Source of the DNA: DASQQQ01 sp036390995
Lineage (GTDB): Bacteria > Actinomycetota > UBA4738 > HRBIN12
DNA length: 33,293 nt
Assembly: GCA_036390995.1 (NCBI GenBank)
Contig: DASWAT010000106.1
Span: 1-33,293, forward strand
Direction of reading: 5' to 3'
The translations under genes and the position numbers were made by a program. Numbering within the stretch: the first letter of the stretch is position 1; every line of letters begins with the position of its first letter. This document shows positions 7,050 to 17,575 of the stretch, one piece after another. Below the pieces are notes generated by a model. The model saw only the letters and a program-made list of their open reading frames with translations. It did not search any database and was not told the origin of the DNA.

Positions 7050-7991
7050 ATGAAGACACATCGGTTGGGAAGCAGCGGTCCCGAACTCTCCGTGATCGGG
7101 TTCGGCGCGTGGGAGGCCGGCGGAGGTCGCGAATGGGGGCGATCTCCCACCGAGGAGCAGGTCCTGGAAGCGATCCGGACGGTCCCGGACACCGGGATCA
7201 ACTGGATCGACACCGCCGAGGTCTACGGGGGCGGTCGGTCCGAGGAGCTCGTCGGCCGGGCCGTGGCGGGACGTCGCGAGGGACTGCTGATCGCCACCAA
7301 GGTGGCGCCGGCCCCCGAGGGGTCGGGGTTCCGGCCCGAGGACATCGCCAGGGCCATCCGAGGCAGCCTCCGGCGTCTGGGCACGGACCATGTCGACCTG
7401 TACCAGCTCCACTGGCCCGACGAGACCGGGGTTCCGGTCGAGGACTCCTGGGGCGCGATGGCCTCGCTGGTCGATGAGGGCCTGGTCGGGTTCGTCGGCG
7501 TCTCGAACTTCGACCGAGACCTGATCGAGCGGTGCGAGACCGTGCGCCACGTCGACTCGCTCCAGCAGGAGTTCTCGATGCTGAACCTCGACGACCGGGA
7601 CCTGATCCGATGGTGCGGTGAGCAAGGCACGGGCGTCGTCACGTACGGACCCCTCGCCTACGGGCTCCTGACCGGGGCGATCACGATGGAGACGGCCTTC
7701 GCCGAGGGCGACCATCGAGGCGAGGACACGCGGATGTTCCCGCAGGGCAAGCGGGAGCAGAGCCTTGCGGTGGTCGACGGCATGCGCCCCCTCGCCGAGC
7801 GCCTCGGCGTCACCGTGGCGCAGCTCGCCCTGGCCTGGAACGTGCACCAGCCGGGGGTAACCGCGGCGATCGCCGGCAGCCGGGATCCAGGCCACGTTCG
7901 CAGCAACGCGGCGGCAGGGGACGCCGACCTCGACGAGGCGGTCCTGGCCGAGCTGGACGCGCTACTCTCCCTGGGCCCGGCCGCCGCGTAG
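7050..7991 (+). CDS. Aldo/keto reductase
   Basis: A 313-residue (alpha/beta)8-barrel NAD(P)H-dependent oxidoreductase that reduces aldehydes or ketones to alcohols in the cytoplasm. The catalytic tetrad is visible: Asp54 (NWIDTAEVYG), Tyr59, Lys84 (LLIATKV) and His121 (YQLHWPDE). The C-terminal cofactor segment AAIAGSRDPGHVRSNAAA is the usual AKR adenosine-phosphate loop, with Ser/Arg residues that suggest NADPH use. The substrate is not predictable. GGGAGG lies 9 nt upstream of the ATG. The stress-protein/Rieske fusion gene follows after 31 nt on the same strand, so the two are probably co-transcribed. Confidence 0.92.
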   Translation: MKTHRLGSSGPELSVIGFGAWEAGGGREWGRSPTEEQVLEAIRTVPDTGINWIDTAEVYGGGRSEELVGRAVAGRREGLLIATKVAPAPEGSGFRPEDIARAIRGSLRRLGTDHVDLYQLHWPDETGVPVEDSWGAMASLVDEGLVGFVGVSNFDRDLIERCETVRHVDSLQQEFSMLNLDDRDLIRWCGEQGTGVVTYGPLAYGLLTGAITMETAFAEGDHRGEDTRMFPQGKREQSLAVVDGMRPLAERLGVTVAQLALAWNVHQPGVTAAIAGSRDPGHVRSNAAAGDADLDEAVLAELDALLSLGPAAA

Positions 7992-8022
7992 GCCGGCTGC
8001 CCGACGAAGGAGCGTCGCTTCC

Positions 8023-9051
8023 ATGGCGTACAAGCGCATCGTGCTGGCCACCGACGGCTCGGATTCGGCCGAGACCCCCGAACACGTGGCGATGACCCTC
8101 GCCAAGGCGACGAAGGGCAGGGTGACCGTGGTCCACGCGTACCAGCACCCCGACCGAGCGGAGGGAGCGGTCCGGCGAGCGGTCGAGATCGCCGAGCGCG
8201 AGGGCGTGAAGACCGAGGTCGTCCTGTCGCCCGACGAGCCGGACAAGGCGATCGTTCAGGTGGCCGAGGACCACGAGGCCGAGGTCATCGTGATCGGCAG
8301 CCGCGGGCTCTACAAGGCGGAGCAGTTGATCGGCAACGTCGTTCGCAAGGTCGCCACCAGGGCTCCGTGCGATGTCCTCCTCACGCGGGAGCGGCCGGAG
8401 GAGCGGCGCCCGCACGGGACGCCGCCGTACCGGCGGCTGCTGATCGCCTCGGACGGCTCCGCCACCGCCGACCGGGCGGCTCGCAAGGGGTACGCCCTGG
8501 CCAAGCGCCTGGGGGCGACGGTCACGCTCCTGTTCGTGGGACATCCGAAGACCGGCGAGATGGTCCTCCAGGACACGATCGCCACGATCGGCGGCGAGAC
8601 CGGGGTCGAGTCCGCCATCATGATCCGCGACGGGGATCCCGCCCAGGCCATCATCGATGCGGCGGCGGAGGAGGGCTTCGACCTCGTGGTGGTCGGCAAC
8701 CGGGGTCTGGCCGGGGCCAAGGCCATGTTGCTCGGCTCGGTCCCCCGTACGGTGACCGAGTACGCGGCCGCCGACGTCCTCGTCGCTCGAACGATCGCCC
8801 AGAGCCTTGCCGAGATCGGCAAGGGCGAGGGCGGGATCGTCACGACCGGGGACCACAAGGTGGCCGTCTACCGGGACCCGAAGGGCAAGGTCATCACGCT
8901 GTCGGCGAAGTGCACCCACATGGGGTGCACCGTGAAGTGGAATCCCACCGAGAGCACCTGGGACTGTCCGTGTCACGGCTCCCGATTCGCACCCAACGGC
9001 GATGTGGTCAACGGACCTGCGGCCAAGCCCCTCGAACGGAGCACGCTCTAG
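8023..9051 (+). CDS. Tandem universal stress domains fused to a Rieske 2Fe-2S domain
   Basis: A 342-residue three-domain protein. Residues 1-121 are a UspA-like domain (YKRIVLATDGSDSAE; nucleotide loop GSRG then GN instead of the usual GS). Residues about 136-257 are a second UspA-like domain (RRLLIASDGSATAD; GNRG then GSV, canonical for ATP-binding USPs). Residues about 270-342 are a bc1/oxidoreductase-type Rieske domain: CTHMGC (Cys297, His299, Cys302) and CPCHGS (Cys315, Cys317, His318). Ligands should be Cys297, His299, Cys315 and His318; Cys302 and Cys317 would form the disulfide of high-potential Rieske proteins. There is no signal peptide or membrane helix, so it is cytoplasmic. A redox-responsive stress protein is inferred; the partner is unknown. 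The Usp and Rieske parts are in one uninterrupted frame. Confidence 0.9.
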   Translation: MAYKRIVLATDGSDSAETPEHVAMTLAKATKGRVTVVHAYQHPDRAEGAVRRAVEIAEREGVKTEVVLSPDEPDKAIVQVAEDHEAEVIVIGSRGLYKAEQLIGNVVRKVATRAPCDVLLTRERPEERRPHGTPPYRRLLIASDGSATADRAARKGYALAKRLGATVTLLFVGHPKTGEMVLQDTIATIGGETGVESAIMIRDGDPAQAIIDAAAEEGFDLVVVGNRGLAGAKAMLLGSVPRTVTEYAAADVLVARTIAQSLAEIGKGEGGIVTTGDHKVAVYRDPKGKVITLSAKCTHMGCTVKWNPTESTWDCPCHGSRFAPNGDVVNGPAAKPLERSTL

Positions 9052-9088
9052 GAGGGGCCGGCCCCCGACGGCCCGGCTCCGCCCTTCG
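9052..9088 (+). terminator. GC-rich inverted repeat between convergent genes
   Basis: The 37-bp gap between two converging stops contains the perfect palindrome GGGGCCGGCCCC (9054-9065) and a partly matching GGCCCGGCTCC. It could form a hairpin on either strand; there is no T-tract. It is a weak terminator candidate. Confidence 0.3.
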
Positions 9089-9574
9089 TCACCAAGGCTT
9101 GTAGATCATCAACCAGGTGATGAACAGGAGCGTTGCGAAGCCCGCCGCCGCGTTGACCATCGGCAGCGGCGACCGCAGCATCTGGTCGAGCTCCTCGTCG
9201 CTGCGGCGGGGCACGCCCGAGGGCCGCACCTCCACGGCCTCCTTCACCCGCTGGTAGTACGGACGGGCCACGGCCCTCATCTCGCCGATCATGAACACCA
9301 GGATGCCGAGCGCCACCCAGATCCATGCGTACTTCCACCAGTCGAGCTTGAACCCGGCCCAGACACCGCCGATCAGCAGGACGAGCAGCGACGCGTACAT
9401 CCCGACAACCGAGGAGCCCGAGAACTGCATCAGCTCAGCGATCCGGGTCCGGTCACGCTCCTTCCGCAGGCGAAGGGCCACCATGACCGAGACGCCGTGG
9501 AACATGACGAACCCAAGCACGCCAACGATGTGGATGAACACGATCCACCGGTAGTCGAGTGACAGGGCGAGCAT
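9089..9574 (-). CDS. Small integral membrane protein, DUF2269-like
   Basis: A 161-residue protein with four predicted membrane helices: about residues 9-33 (begins WIVFIHIVGVLGFVMFHG), 53-73, 82-99 and 139-158. A His in the first helix (IHIVG) and a second His shortly after are typical of the DUF2269 family and related heme-associated membrane proteins, although heme binding is not established here. The loop between helices 3 and 4 is long and charged. The start ATG overlaps the stop of the upstream cyclic-nucleotide-binding gene by one base (TGATG), so the two are translated together. Function is unknown; the family assignment rests on size and helix layout, and is tentative. Confidence 0.72.
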   Translation of the reverse strand: MLALSLDYRWIVFIHIVGVLGFVMFHGVSVMVALRLRKERDRTRIAELMQFSGSSVVGMYASLLVLLIGGVWAGFKLDWWKYAWIWVALGILVFMIGEMRAVARPYYQRVKEAVEVRPSGVPRRSDEELDQMLRSPLPMVNAAAGFATLLFITWLMIYKPW

Positions 9575-10098
9575 CAGCCGGTCAGGGACTGCTCCACCCG
9601 GCGGATCCGGGCCGCCAGCACCGACAGCATCTTGGCGGCAACGCCCGGCTCCTCGGCCACGAGCCTGTCGAACGCCTTCTTGAACAGCCGGATCGCGATG
9701 ATCGGGGTGGCCGCCGTCACCGTGGCCTGTCGCGCGCCGCCGTCCAGCAAGGCCAGCTCGCCGAAGAAGTCCCCCGGCCCGAGCTTCGTGAGCGTTCGGC
9801 TCGCTTTCGTGACCTTGGCCTCGCCTTCCACGATCACGTAGAAGGCCCCGCCCAGCATCCCGATGTCGACGATCCTCTCGCCCCTCGCGAACTCGACCTC
9901 GTCGGCGCGATCGGCGAGCTTGCGCAGATGTCGCTTCGACAACCCGGAGAACAAGGGGACCGTACCGAGGACCGCCACCCCCTCCTTGCCCAGCGGACGG
10001 TCCCGCCGGCGCCCGGAGGCCGGGGCGCGCTCGTGCATCCCGGAGCCGGCGATGGCCCCGGGGACGACCCCCGAGAGCGAATCGAACGCGTCCTTCAC
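9574..10098 (-). CDS. Cyclic nucleotide-binding domain protein without DNA-binding domain
   Basis: A 174-residue protein. Residues about 45-165 form a CNMP/Crp-type beta-roll (VPLFSGLSKRHLRKLADRA start). The phosphate-binding cassette is GDFFGELALLDGGARQAT, with Glu114 and Arg123 in the cAMP-contact positions. No C-terminal helix-turn-helix follows, so it probably senses a nucleotide and acts on a protein partner, possibly the coupled membrane protein. The first 40 residues are low-complexity. The GTG at 10098 was chosen over an ATG at 10188: it has GGGGGAG 5 nt upstream, and TAGGCT at 10131-10136 fits a -10 that the longer form would swallow. The gene is divergent from metH. Confidence 0.82.
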   Translation of the reverse strand: MKDAFDSLSGVVPGAIAGSGMHERAPASGRRRDRPLGKEGVAVLGTVPLFSGLSKRHLRKLADRADEVEFARGERIVDIGMLGGAFYVIVEGEAKVTKASRTLTKLGPGDFFGELALLDGGARQATVTAATPIIAIRLFKKAFDRLVAEEPGVAAKMLSVLAARIRRVEQSLTG

Positions 10099-10130
10099 GC
10101 CATCTCCCCCCGTCGTCACGGCGAGAGCGC

Positions 10131-10136
10131 AGCCTA
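10131..10136 (-). promoter_or_regulatory. Candidate -10 for the cyclic-nucleotide-binding gene pair
   Basis: TAGGCT on the minus strand, predicting transcription from about 10124 and a leader of about 26 nt with a strong ribosome-binding site. It supports the GTG start at 10098. Confidence 0.42.
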
Positions 10137-10208
10137 CCGCACGCGGGTGGCCGCCAGCCACGGGGCGCCCGAGCGGATCGATCGCCATGACCGGCGGTCA
10201 TCGCACGA

Positions 10209-10214
10209 TACGAT
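10209..10214 (+). promoter_or_regulatory. Leaderless -10 element of metH
   Basis: TACGAT, 8 nt before the metH ATG. If used, the transcript has no 5' leader, leaving no room for the cobalamin or SAM riboswitch that controls metH in some bacteria. Confidence 0.5.
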
Positions 10215-10222
10215 GTCGGGCC

Positions 10223-13873
<3,651 letters not shown>

Positions 13874-13891
13874 GGTAGGGTTGGCGTTCCC

Positions 13892-15142
13892 ATGACCAGC
13901 TTCTGGCATCCGTTCGCCGACATGGCCGTCGTCGAGGCGGGCGGCGAGCTCGTCATCGACCGTGGCGAGGGCGTGCACGTCTGGGACGAGGGTGGCCGGC
14001 GCTACCTCGACGCCACCGCGGCTCTGTGGTACTGCAACGTCGGCTACGGTCGCGAGGAGATCGCACAGGCCGCGGCCCATCAGCTCCGGCGACTCTCCGC
14101 GTACTCGGCGTTCGGCGATCTGTCGAACCGCCCCGCGATCGAGCTGGCCGAGCGCGTGGCCCAGATCGCGCCCGTCCCGAACAGCCGCGTGTTCCTGACG
14201 AGCGGCGGCTCGGACTCCATCGACACGGCGGCGAAGATCGCCCGCCGGTTCTGGCAGCTCGAGGGCCAGACCGAGCGGACACTGTTCGTCACACGGGAGC
14301 GCGCATATCACGGCATGCACATCGCCGGCACCAGCCTGGCGGGGATCGACGCGAACGCGTCGGGCTACGGCACACTGGTGGGCGACGTGGTCCGTGTGGC
14401 GTGGGACTCGGCCGAAGAGCTCCGCGAGGCCATCGCCTACGCGGGCCCCGAGCGCGTGGCCGCGTTCTTCTGCGAGCCGATCGTCGGAGCCGGCGGGGTG
14501 TTCGCACCGCCGCCTGGCTATCTGGCCGAGGTCCGGCAGATCTGCCGGGACACGGGCGTCCTCTTCGTTGCCGACGAGGTGATCACCGGTTTCGGGCGGG
14601 TGGGCGAGTGGTTCGCCAGCACCCGGTGGGACCTCGAGCCCGATCTCCTCACGTGCGCGAAGGGCATCACCAGCGGATACCTCCCGATGGGCGCCGTCAT
14701 CGCGTCACCGCGGGTCGCCGACACGTTCTGGAGGCCGGGCGCCGGCATGTTCCGCCACGGCTACACGTACTCGGGGCATGCGGCCGTGTCGGCCGCGGCG
14801 CTCGCGAACCTCGACATCCTCGAGCGTGAACAGCTGCCGAAGCGCGCCCTGCCGCTGGAAGGTGAGCTGGCCGAGGCGCTCGCGCCGTTGGTCGAGCATC
14901 CCCTGGTGGAGGAGCTCCGATCCGGGACCGGCGTGGTGGCCGCCGTCCAGCTGTCCGCACAGGCGATCGAGGACGATCCTTCGCTCCCGAACAGGGTGGT
15001 CGCCGCGTGCCGCGAGAGCGGGATCCTGACCAGGGCTCTCGGCACGGGCGCCCTGCAGGTCTCCCCCGCTCTGGTCATCGATGCGAGCGAACTGGCCGAG
15101 CTGAGGGAGGGGCTCCGCGCGGCCCTCGACGCCTGCGCCTGA
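13892..15142 (+). CDS. Class III PLP-dependent aminotransferase
   Basis: A 416-residue fold-type I aminotransferase of the omega-amino acid:pyruvate / DAPA / ornithine transaminase class. Visible: the N-terminal FWHPFADM segment common to omega-transaminases, the LTSGGSDSIDTAAKIAR phosphate loop, VADEVITGFGRVG with the pyridine-nitrogen Asp228, and the Schiff-base Lys257 in LLTCAKGITSGYLPMGAV. It moves an amino group from an omega-amine or omega-amino acid (beta-alanine, GABA, diamines or similar) to pyruvate or 2-oxoglutarate. The exact substrate is not predictable. It starts 18 nt after metH on the same strand; TAGGGT sits 10 nt upstream of the ATG, so it could be co-transcribed with metH or have its own start. 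No methionine-pathway link is evident. Confidence 0.9.
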   Translation: MTSFWHPFADMAVVEAGGELVIDRGEGVHVWDEGGRRYLDATAALWYCNVGYGREEIAQAAAHQLRRLSAYSAFGDLSNRPAIELAERVAQIAPVPNSRVFLTSGGSDSIDTAAKIARRFWQLEGQTERTLFVTRERAYHGMHIAGTSLAGIDANASGYGTLVGDVVRVAWDSAEELREAIAYAGPERVAAFFCEPIVGAGGVFAPPPGYLAEVRQICRDTGVLFVADEVITGFGRVGEWFASTRWDLEPDLLTCAKGITSGYLPMGAVIASPRVADTFWRPGAGMFRHGYTYSGHAAVSAAALANLDILEREQLPKRALPLEGELAEALAPLVEHPLVEELRSGTGVVAAVQLSAQAIEDDPSLPNRVVAACRESGILTRALGTGALQVSPALVIDASELAELREGLRAALDACA

Positions 15143-15214
15143 GCCCTGCGCGATCGCACGGGGTCCATGGGGAACGAAGGAGCAAGCCTTTCGGATCCGC
15201 GGCGGGGATGCCGA

Positions 15215-15373
15215 CTACCGGAAGGCGGAGAGGACCTGCCGCCGCCACCTGCGGTGCCGGATCATCACGACCAGCTGCGGGATGGCGAACAGCGCCACCA
15301 GGCCGGCCATGTAGCAGAAGTCGTGCAGCTGGTTGGCGCAGTGGAAGATGCAATCGACGGTATCGGCCATCAT
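15215..15373 (-). CDS. 52-residue Cys/His-rich membrane peptide
   Basis: A small gene of 52 codons plus stop. The N-terminal 20 residues are unusually rich in potential metal or redox ligands (Cys8, His11, Cys12, His17, Cys20, in DCIFHCANQLHDFC). A hydrophobic helix follows (YMAGLVALFAIPQLVVMI, about residues 21-38), then a strongly basic tail (RHRRWRRQVLSAFR) that should sit in the cytoplasm. The start has an excellent ribosome-binding site, GGAGGTGAT, 6 nt upstream, and TACGGT at 15415-15420 gives a -10 with a leader of about 35 nt. These signals make it more than a chance ORF. No family was recognised. It lies downstream of erpA on the same strand after a 160-bp gap with nothing else evident. 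Confidence 0.66.
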   Translation of the reverse strand: MMADTVDCIFHCANQLHDFCYMAGLVALFAIPQLVVMIRHRRWRRQVLSAFR

Positions 15374-15414
15374 GACCGATCACCTCCACCGTCACGCTCT
15401 CACCGCCGGCCCGG

Positions 15415-15420
15415 ACCGTA
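15415..15420 (-). promoter_or_regulatory. Candidate -10 for the 52-aa membrane peptide gene
   Basis: TACGGT on the minus strand within the 160-bp gap 15374-15533, consistent with a short leader that includes the strong ribosome-binding site. Confidence 0.38.
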
Positions 15421-15533
15421 TCGGGGCGGAGGTCACTGCCCGCGTGGGACTTCCGTCGGGGGGAACCGCTCAGGGCCGGCGAACGCATCGGTGAGCCGCA
15501 CACCCATCGGCGTGCCGGGGTTCCGCGAGGGGC

Positions 15534-15854
15534 CTAGTGGAAGGAGTGACCGCAGGCGCAGGAGCTCTGCGCGGCCGGGTTGTCGATGGTGAACCCGGTC
15601 GCCTCGAGGCCGTCGACGAAGTCGATGGTGGCCTCCGAGAGGTACGGGGCGCTCATCTTGTCCACGACCACACGGACGCCGTGTTGGTCCTCCGACATGT
15701 CCATGTCCCCGAGCTGATCGTCCAGGTACATGGCGTACCGCAGTCCGGAGCATCCGCCCGGCTGCACCGCCACGCGCAGCCCGATGTCGGCGCGACCCTC
15801 CTCCGCGAGGAGCTCCTTCACCTTGCCCGCCGCTGTCTCTGTCAGGTGGATCAT
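15534..15854 (-). CDS. erpA: A-type iron-sulfur carrier protein (ErpA/IscA family)
   Basis: A 106-residue HesB/IscA/SufA/ErpA-fold protein, which accepts Fe-S clusters from a scaffold and passes them to apo-enzymes in the cytoplasm. The three conserved cysteines are present: one in VQPGGCSGLRY (Cys35) and two at the C-terminus in SSCACGHSFH (Cys99 and Cys101). It begins MIHLTETAAGKVKELL, the usual family start. GGAGG lies 5 nt before the ATG, with TACGAT and TACCGT as -10 candidates farther upstream. Likely clients in this window are KorAB and the two Rieske proteins, but this is inference. It could equally be called IscA or SufA; ErpA is chosen because a single actinobacterial copy usually serves that role. 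Confidence 0.9.
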   Translation of the reverse strand: MIHLTETAAGKVKELLAEEGRADIGLRVAVQPGGCSGLRYAMYLDDQLGDMDMSEDQHGVRVVVDKMSAPYLSEATIDFVDGLEATGFTIDNPAAQSSCACGHSFH

Positions 15855-15909
15855 CGTCCCTCCGTCTGCACGGTACCCACCGATCGTACCCGAAATCCCA
15901 CCGGAAAGG

Positions 15910-16380
15910 TCAGGATTCCCGCAGATCGACGACCTCGGCCCCGGTGGTGTCCCGCAGCTCGGCCGGGGTGGTCCGGAAGACCGCATCCGGCGTGCCCGCT
16001 GCCGCCCAGACCTCCTGGTAGGCCATGAGGTCTCGGTCCAGGAAGGTCGGAACCCGTTCCGGGTGGCCGAAGGGCGGGGTGCCGCCGATCGCGAACCCGG
16101 TGGCCTCCCGCACCTCCTCGGGCGAGGCCCTCTGGACCTCGGACGCTCCCCCCAACGAGGCAAGGCGGGCCGTGTCCACCCGGTTCGCCCCGGACGTGAG
16201 GGCCAGCAGGGGACGGCCGTCGGCCATGAACACGAGCGACTTCACGATCTGGCCGACGTCGCATCCGATCGCCCGTGCCGCGTCCGATGCCGTCTTCGTG
16301 CCCTCCGGGAAGCGCCGGACCTCGACCCGATGGCCGAGGACGCGGGCGGCATCCAGGAAACGCTCGATCGCGCCGCTCAT
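15910..16380 (-). CDS. YbaK/ProX-type aminoacyl-tRNA deacylase
   Basis: A 156-residue trans-editing domain protein of the YbaK/EbsC group. These free-standing domains hydrolyse mischarged tRNAs (Cys-tRNAPro, Ala-tRNAPro or others). Visible: SDAARAIGCDVGQIVKSLVF with the catalytic Lys47, the TSGANRVD segment, and the GGTPPFGHP loop, close to the GGVPPFGH loop of the family. The specificity cannot be assigned. The start ATG overlaps the stop of the glycerate kinase gene (ATGA at 16377-16380), so the two are co-translated, a pairing without obvious metabolic logic. Confidence 0.9.
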   Translation of the reverse strand: MSGAIERFLDAARVLGHRVEVRRFPEGTKTASDAARAIGCDVGQIVKSLVFMADGRPLLALTSGANRVDTARLASLGGASEVQRASPEEVREATGFAIGGTPPFGHPERVPTFLDRDLMAYQEVWAAAGTPDAVFRTTPAELRDTTGAEVVDLRES

Positions 16381-17513
16381 GCGCGAGACGATAGCTCGCC
16401 GAGATCCCGCAGGCCGCCGGCGACCTCGGCGGCGAGGTCCTCGAGCGCCCTGCGCGCATCCTGCATGGCCCGCTCCGTCCCGAACCGGTCGACGAGGGTC
16501 TCCACCCGAACGCCCTCGGGCCGCACGAGGGCCCGCCCGCACAGGATCACCGGCGGGACACCGAGCTCCCGGGCAAGGCGCAGAACCCCGGCCGGGACCT
16601 TGCCGCGGAGCGACTGCTCGTCCAGGGATCCCTCGCCGGTGACGACCAGGTCGGCGTGCTCGAGCCGCCGGACCAGCCCGACCGCGTCCATGACGAGCTC
16701 GACACCAGGCCGCAGGCGCGCACCGAGGAACGCCACGAGGCCTGCCCCCAGTCCTCCGGCGGCGCCCGCCCCCGGCAGCTCCCGAACGTCCACGCCGAGG
16801 TCCCGGTACATCACGGCCGCGAGGTGCCCGAGGGCGCGATCAAGGACGAGCACCTCCTCGGGGCCCGCCCCCTTCTGCGGTCCGTACACGGCCGAGGCGC
16901 CCTGGGGCCCGGTGAGCGGGTTGTCCACGTCGCTCGCCACCACGAACCTGACCTGCCGGCACGCGGGGTCCAGGCCTCCCATGTCGATCCGGGCCAGGTC
17001 CAGGAGCGCCCCCCCGCCCGGGCGGATCTGCCTCCCCTCCGCATCCAACAGGCGGATCCCGAGCGCCTGCGCCATCCCGGCGCCGCCGTCGTTCGTCGCG
17101 CTCCCCCCGATGCACACCAGGACCTCGGCCGGGTGCGCCGAGCAGGCCGCCCGGATGAGATCCCCCGTCCCGAGGGTCGTGGTCCGAAGCGGCTCGCGCC
17201 GGGACTCGGCGATCAGCAACAGGCCGGAGGCCCGAGCCATCTCGACGACCGCCGTCACCCCGGCGGTCCCGCGCACCAGCGCGAACTCGGCGTCCACCGG
17301 ATCGCCCAGCGGGCCGCGCACCCGAACGCGCCGGCGCTCGCCCCCGAGCGCCTCGACCAGGGCATCGAGGGTGCCCTCCCCCCCATCGGCCATCGGAAGC
17401 TCCACGAGCTCGTCCTCAGGGCGTTCCCTGCGCCACCCCGTGCCGATGGCCCGGGCGGCCTGCGCCGCCGAGAGCGTGCCGCGGAACTTGTCCGGTGCGA
17501 CCAGGACCCGCAT
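16377..17513 (-). CDS. Glycerate kinase (GarK/GlxK family)
   Basis: A 378-residue protein of the type I glycerate kinase family, which phosphorylates D-glycerate using ATP, usually to 2-phosphoglycerate, and feeds photorespiratory, glyoxylate or serine carbon into glycolysis. Recognisable segments: the N-terminal VLVAPDKFRGTLSA, then LPMADGGEGTLDAL, VCIGGSATNDGGAGMAQALG in the central domain, and VVTGEGSLDEQSLRGK with AGVLRLARE near the end. The length is typical. The ATG at 17513 is preceded by TACCGT with 6 nt spacing (leaderless candidate). It is divergent from the MDMPI-type gene, and the two -10 elements nearly overlap. Confidence 0.94.
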   Translation of the reverse strand: MRVLVAPDKFRGTLSAAQAARAIGTGWRRERPEDELVELPMADGGEGTLDALVEALGGERRRVRVRGPLGDPVDAEFALVRGTAGVTAVVEMARASGLLLIAESRREPLRTTTLGTGDLIRAACSAHPAEVLVCIGGSATNDGGAGMAQALGIRLLDAEGRQIRPGGGALLDLARIDMGGLDPACRQVRFVVASDVDNPLTGPQGASAVYGPQKGAGPEEVLVLDRALGHLAAVMYRDLGVDVRELPGAGAAGGLGAGLVAFLGARLRPGVELVMDAVGLVRRLEHADLVVTGEGSLDEQSLRGKVPAGVLRLARELGVPPVILCGRALVRPEGVRVETLVDRFGTERAMQDARRALEDLAAEVAGGLRDLGELSSRA

Positions 17514-17519
17514 GCCCGT

Positions 17520-17529
17520 ACGGTACGAT
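17520..17529. promoter_or_regulatory. Overlapping divergent -10 elements
   Basis: On the minus strand TACCGT (17520-17525), 6 nt before the glycerate kinase ATG. On the plus strand TACGAT (17524-17529), serving the MDMPI-type gene with a leader of about 40 nt. The two elements share two bases, so the promoters should compete for polymerase. Confidence 0.42.
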
Positions 17530-17575
17530 TCCGCAGCTCGGTATGCCGACCGTGGCGGCGCCGGGAGCGAGAGGG

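Noticed and set aside
10098..10188. Longer N-terminus (ATG at 10188) for the cyclic-nucleotide-binding protein
   Set aside because: The extra residues are low-complexity and the longer form would include the likely promoter; the GTG at 10098 has a much better ribosome-binding site.
9863..10222. An upstream extension of metH
   Set aside because: It would overlap the divergent cyclic-nucleotide gene and lacks a ribosome-binding site; the -10 at 10209-10214 and the conserved start of the homocysteine domain place the start at 10223.
10099..10222. A cobalamin or SAM riboswitch upstream of metH
   Set aside because: The likely leaderless promoter leaves no leader, and no B12-box or SAM-type pairing was seen in the 124 bp.
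15374..15533. A 24-codon frame (ATG on the minus strand) in the gap before erpA
   Set aside because: No ribosome-binding site, no hydrophobic or motif content and no coupling; the gap more probably holds the promoter of the 52-aa gene.
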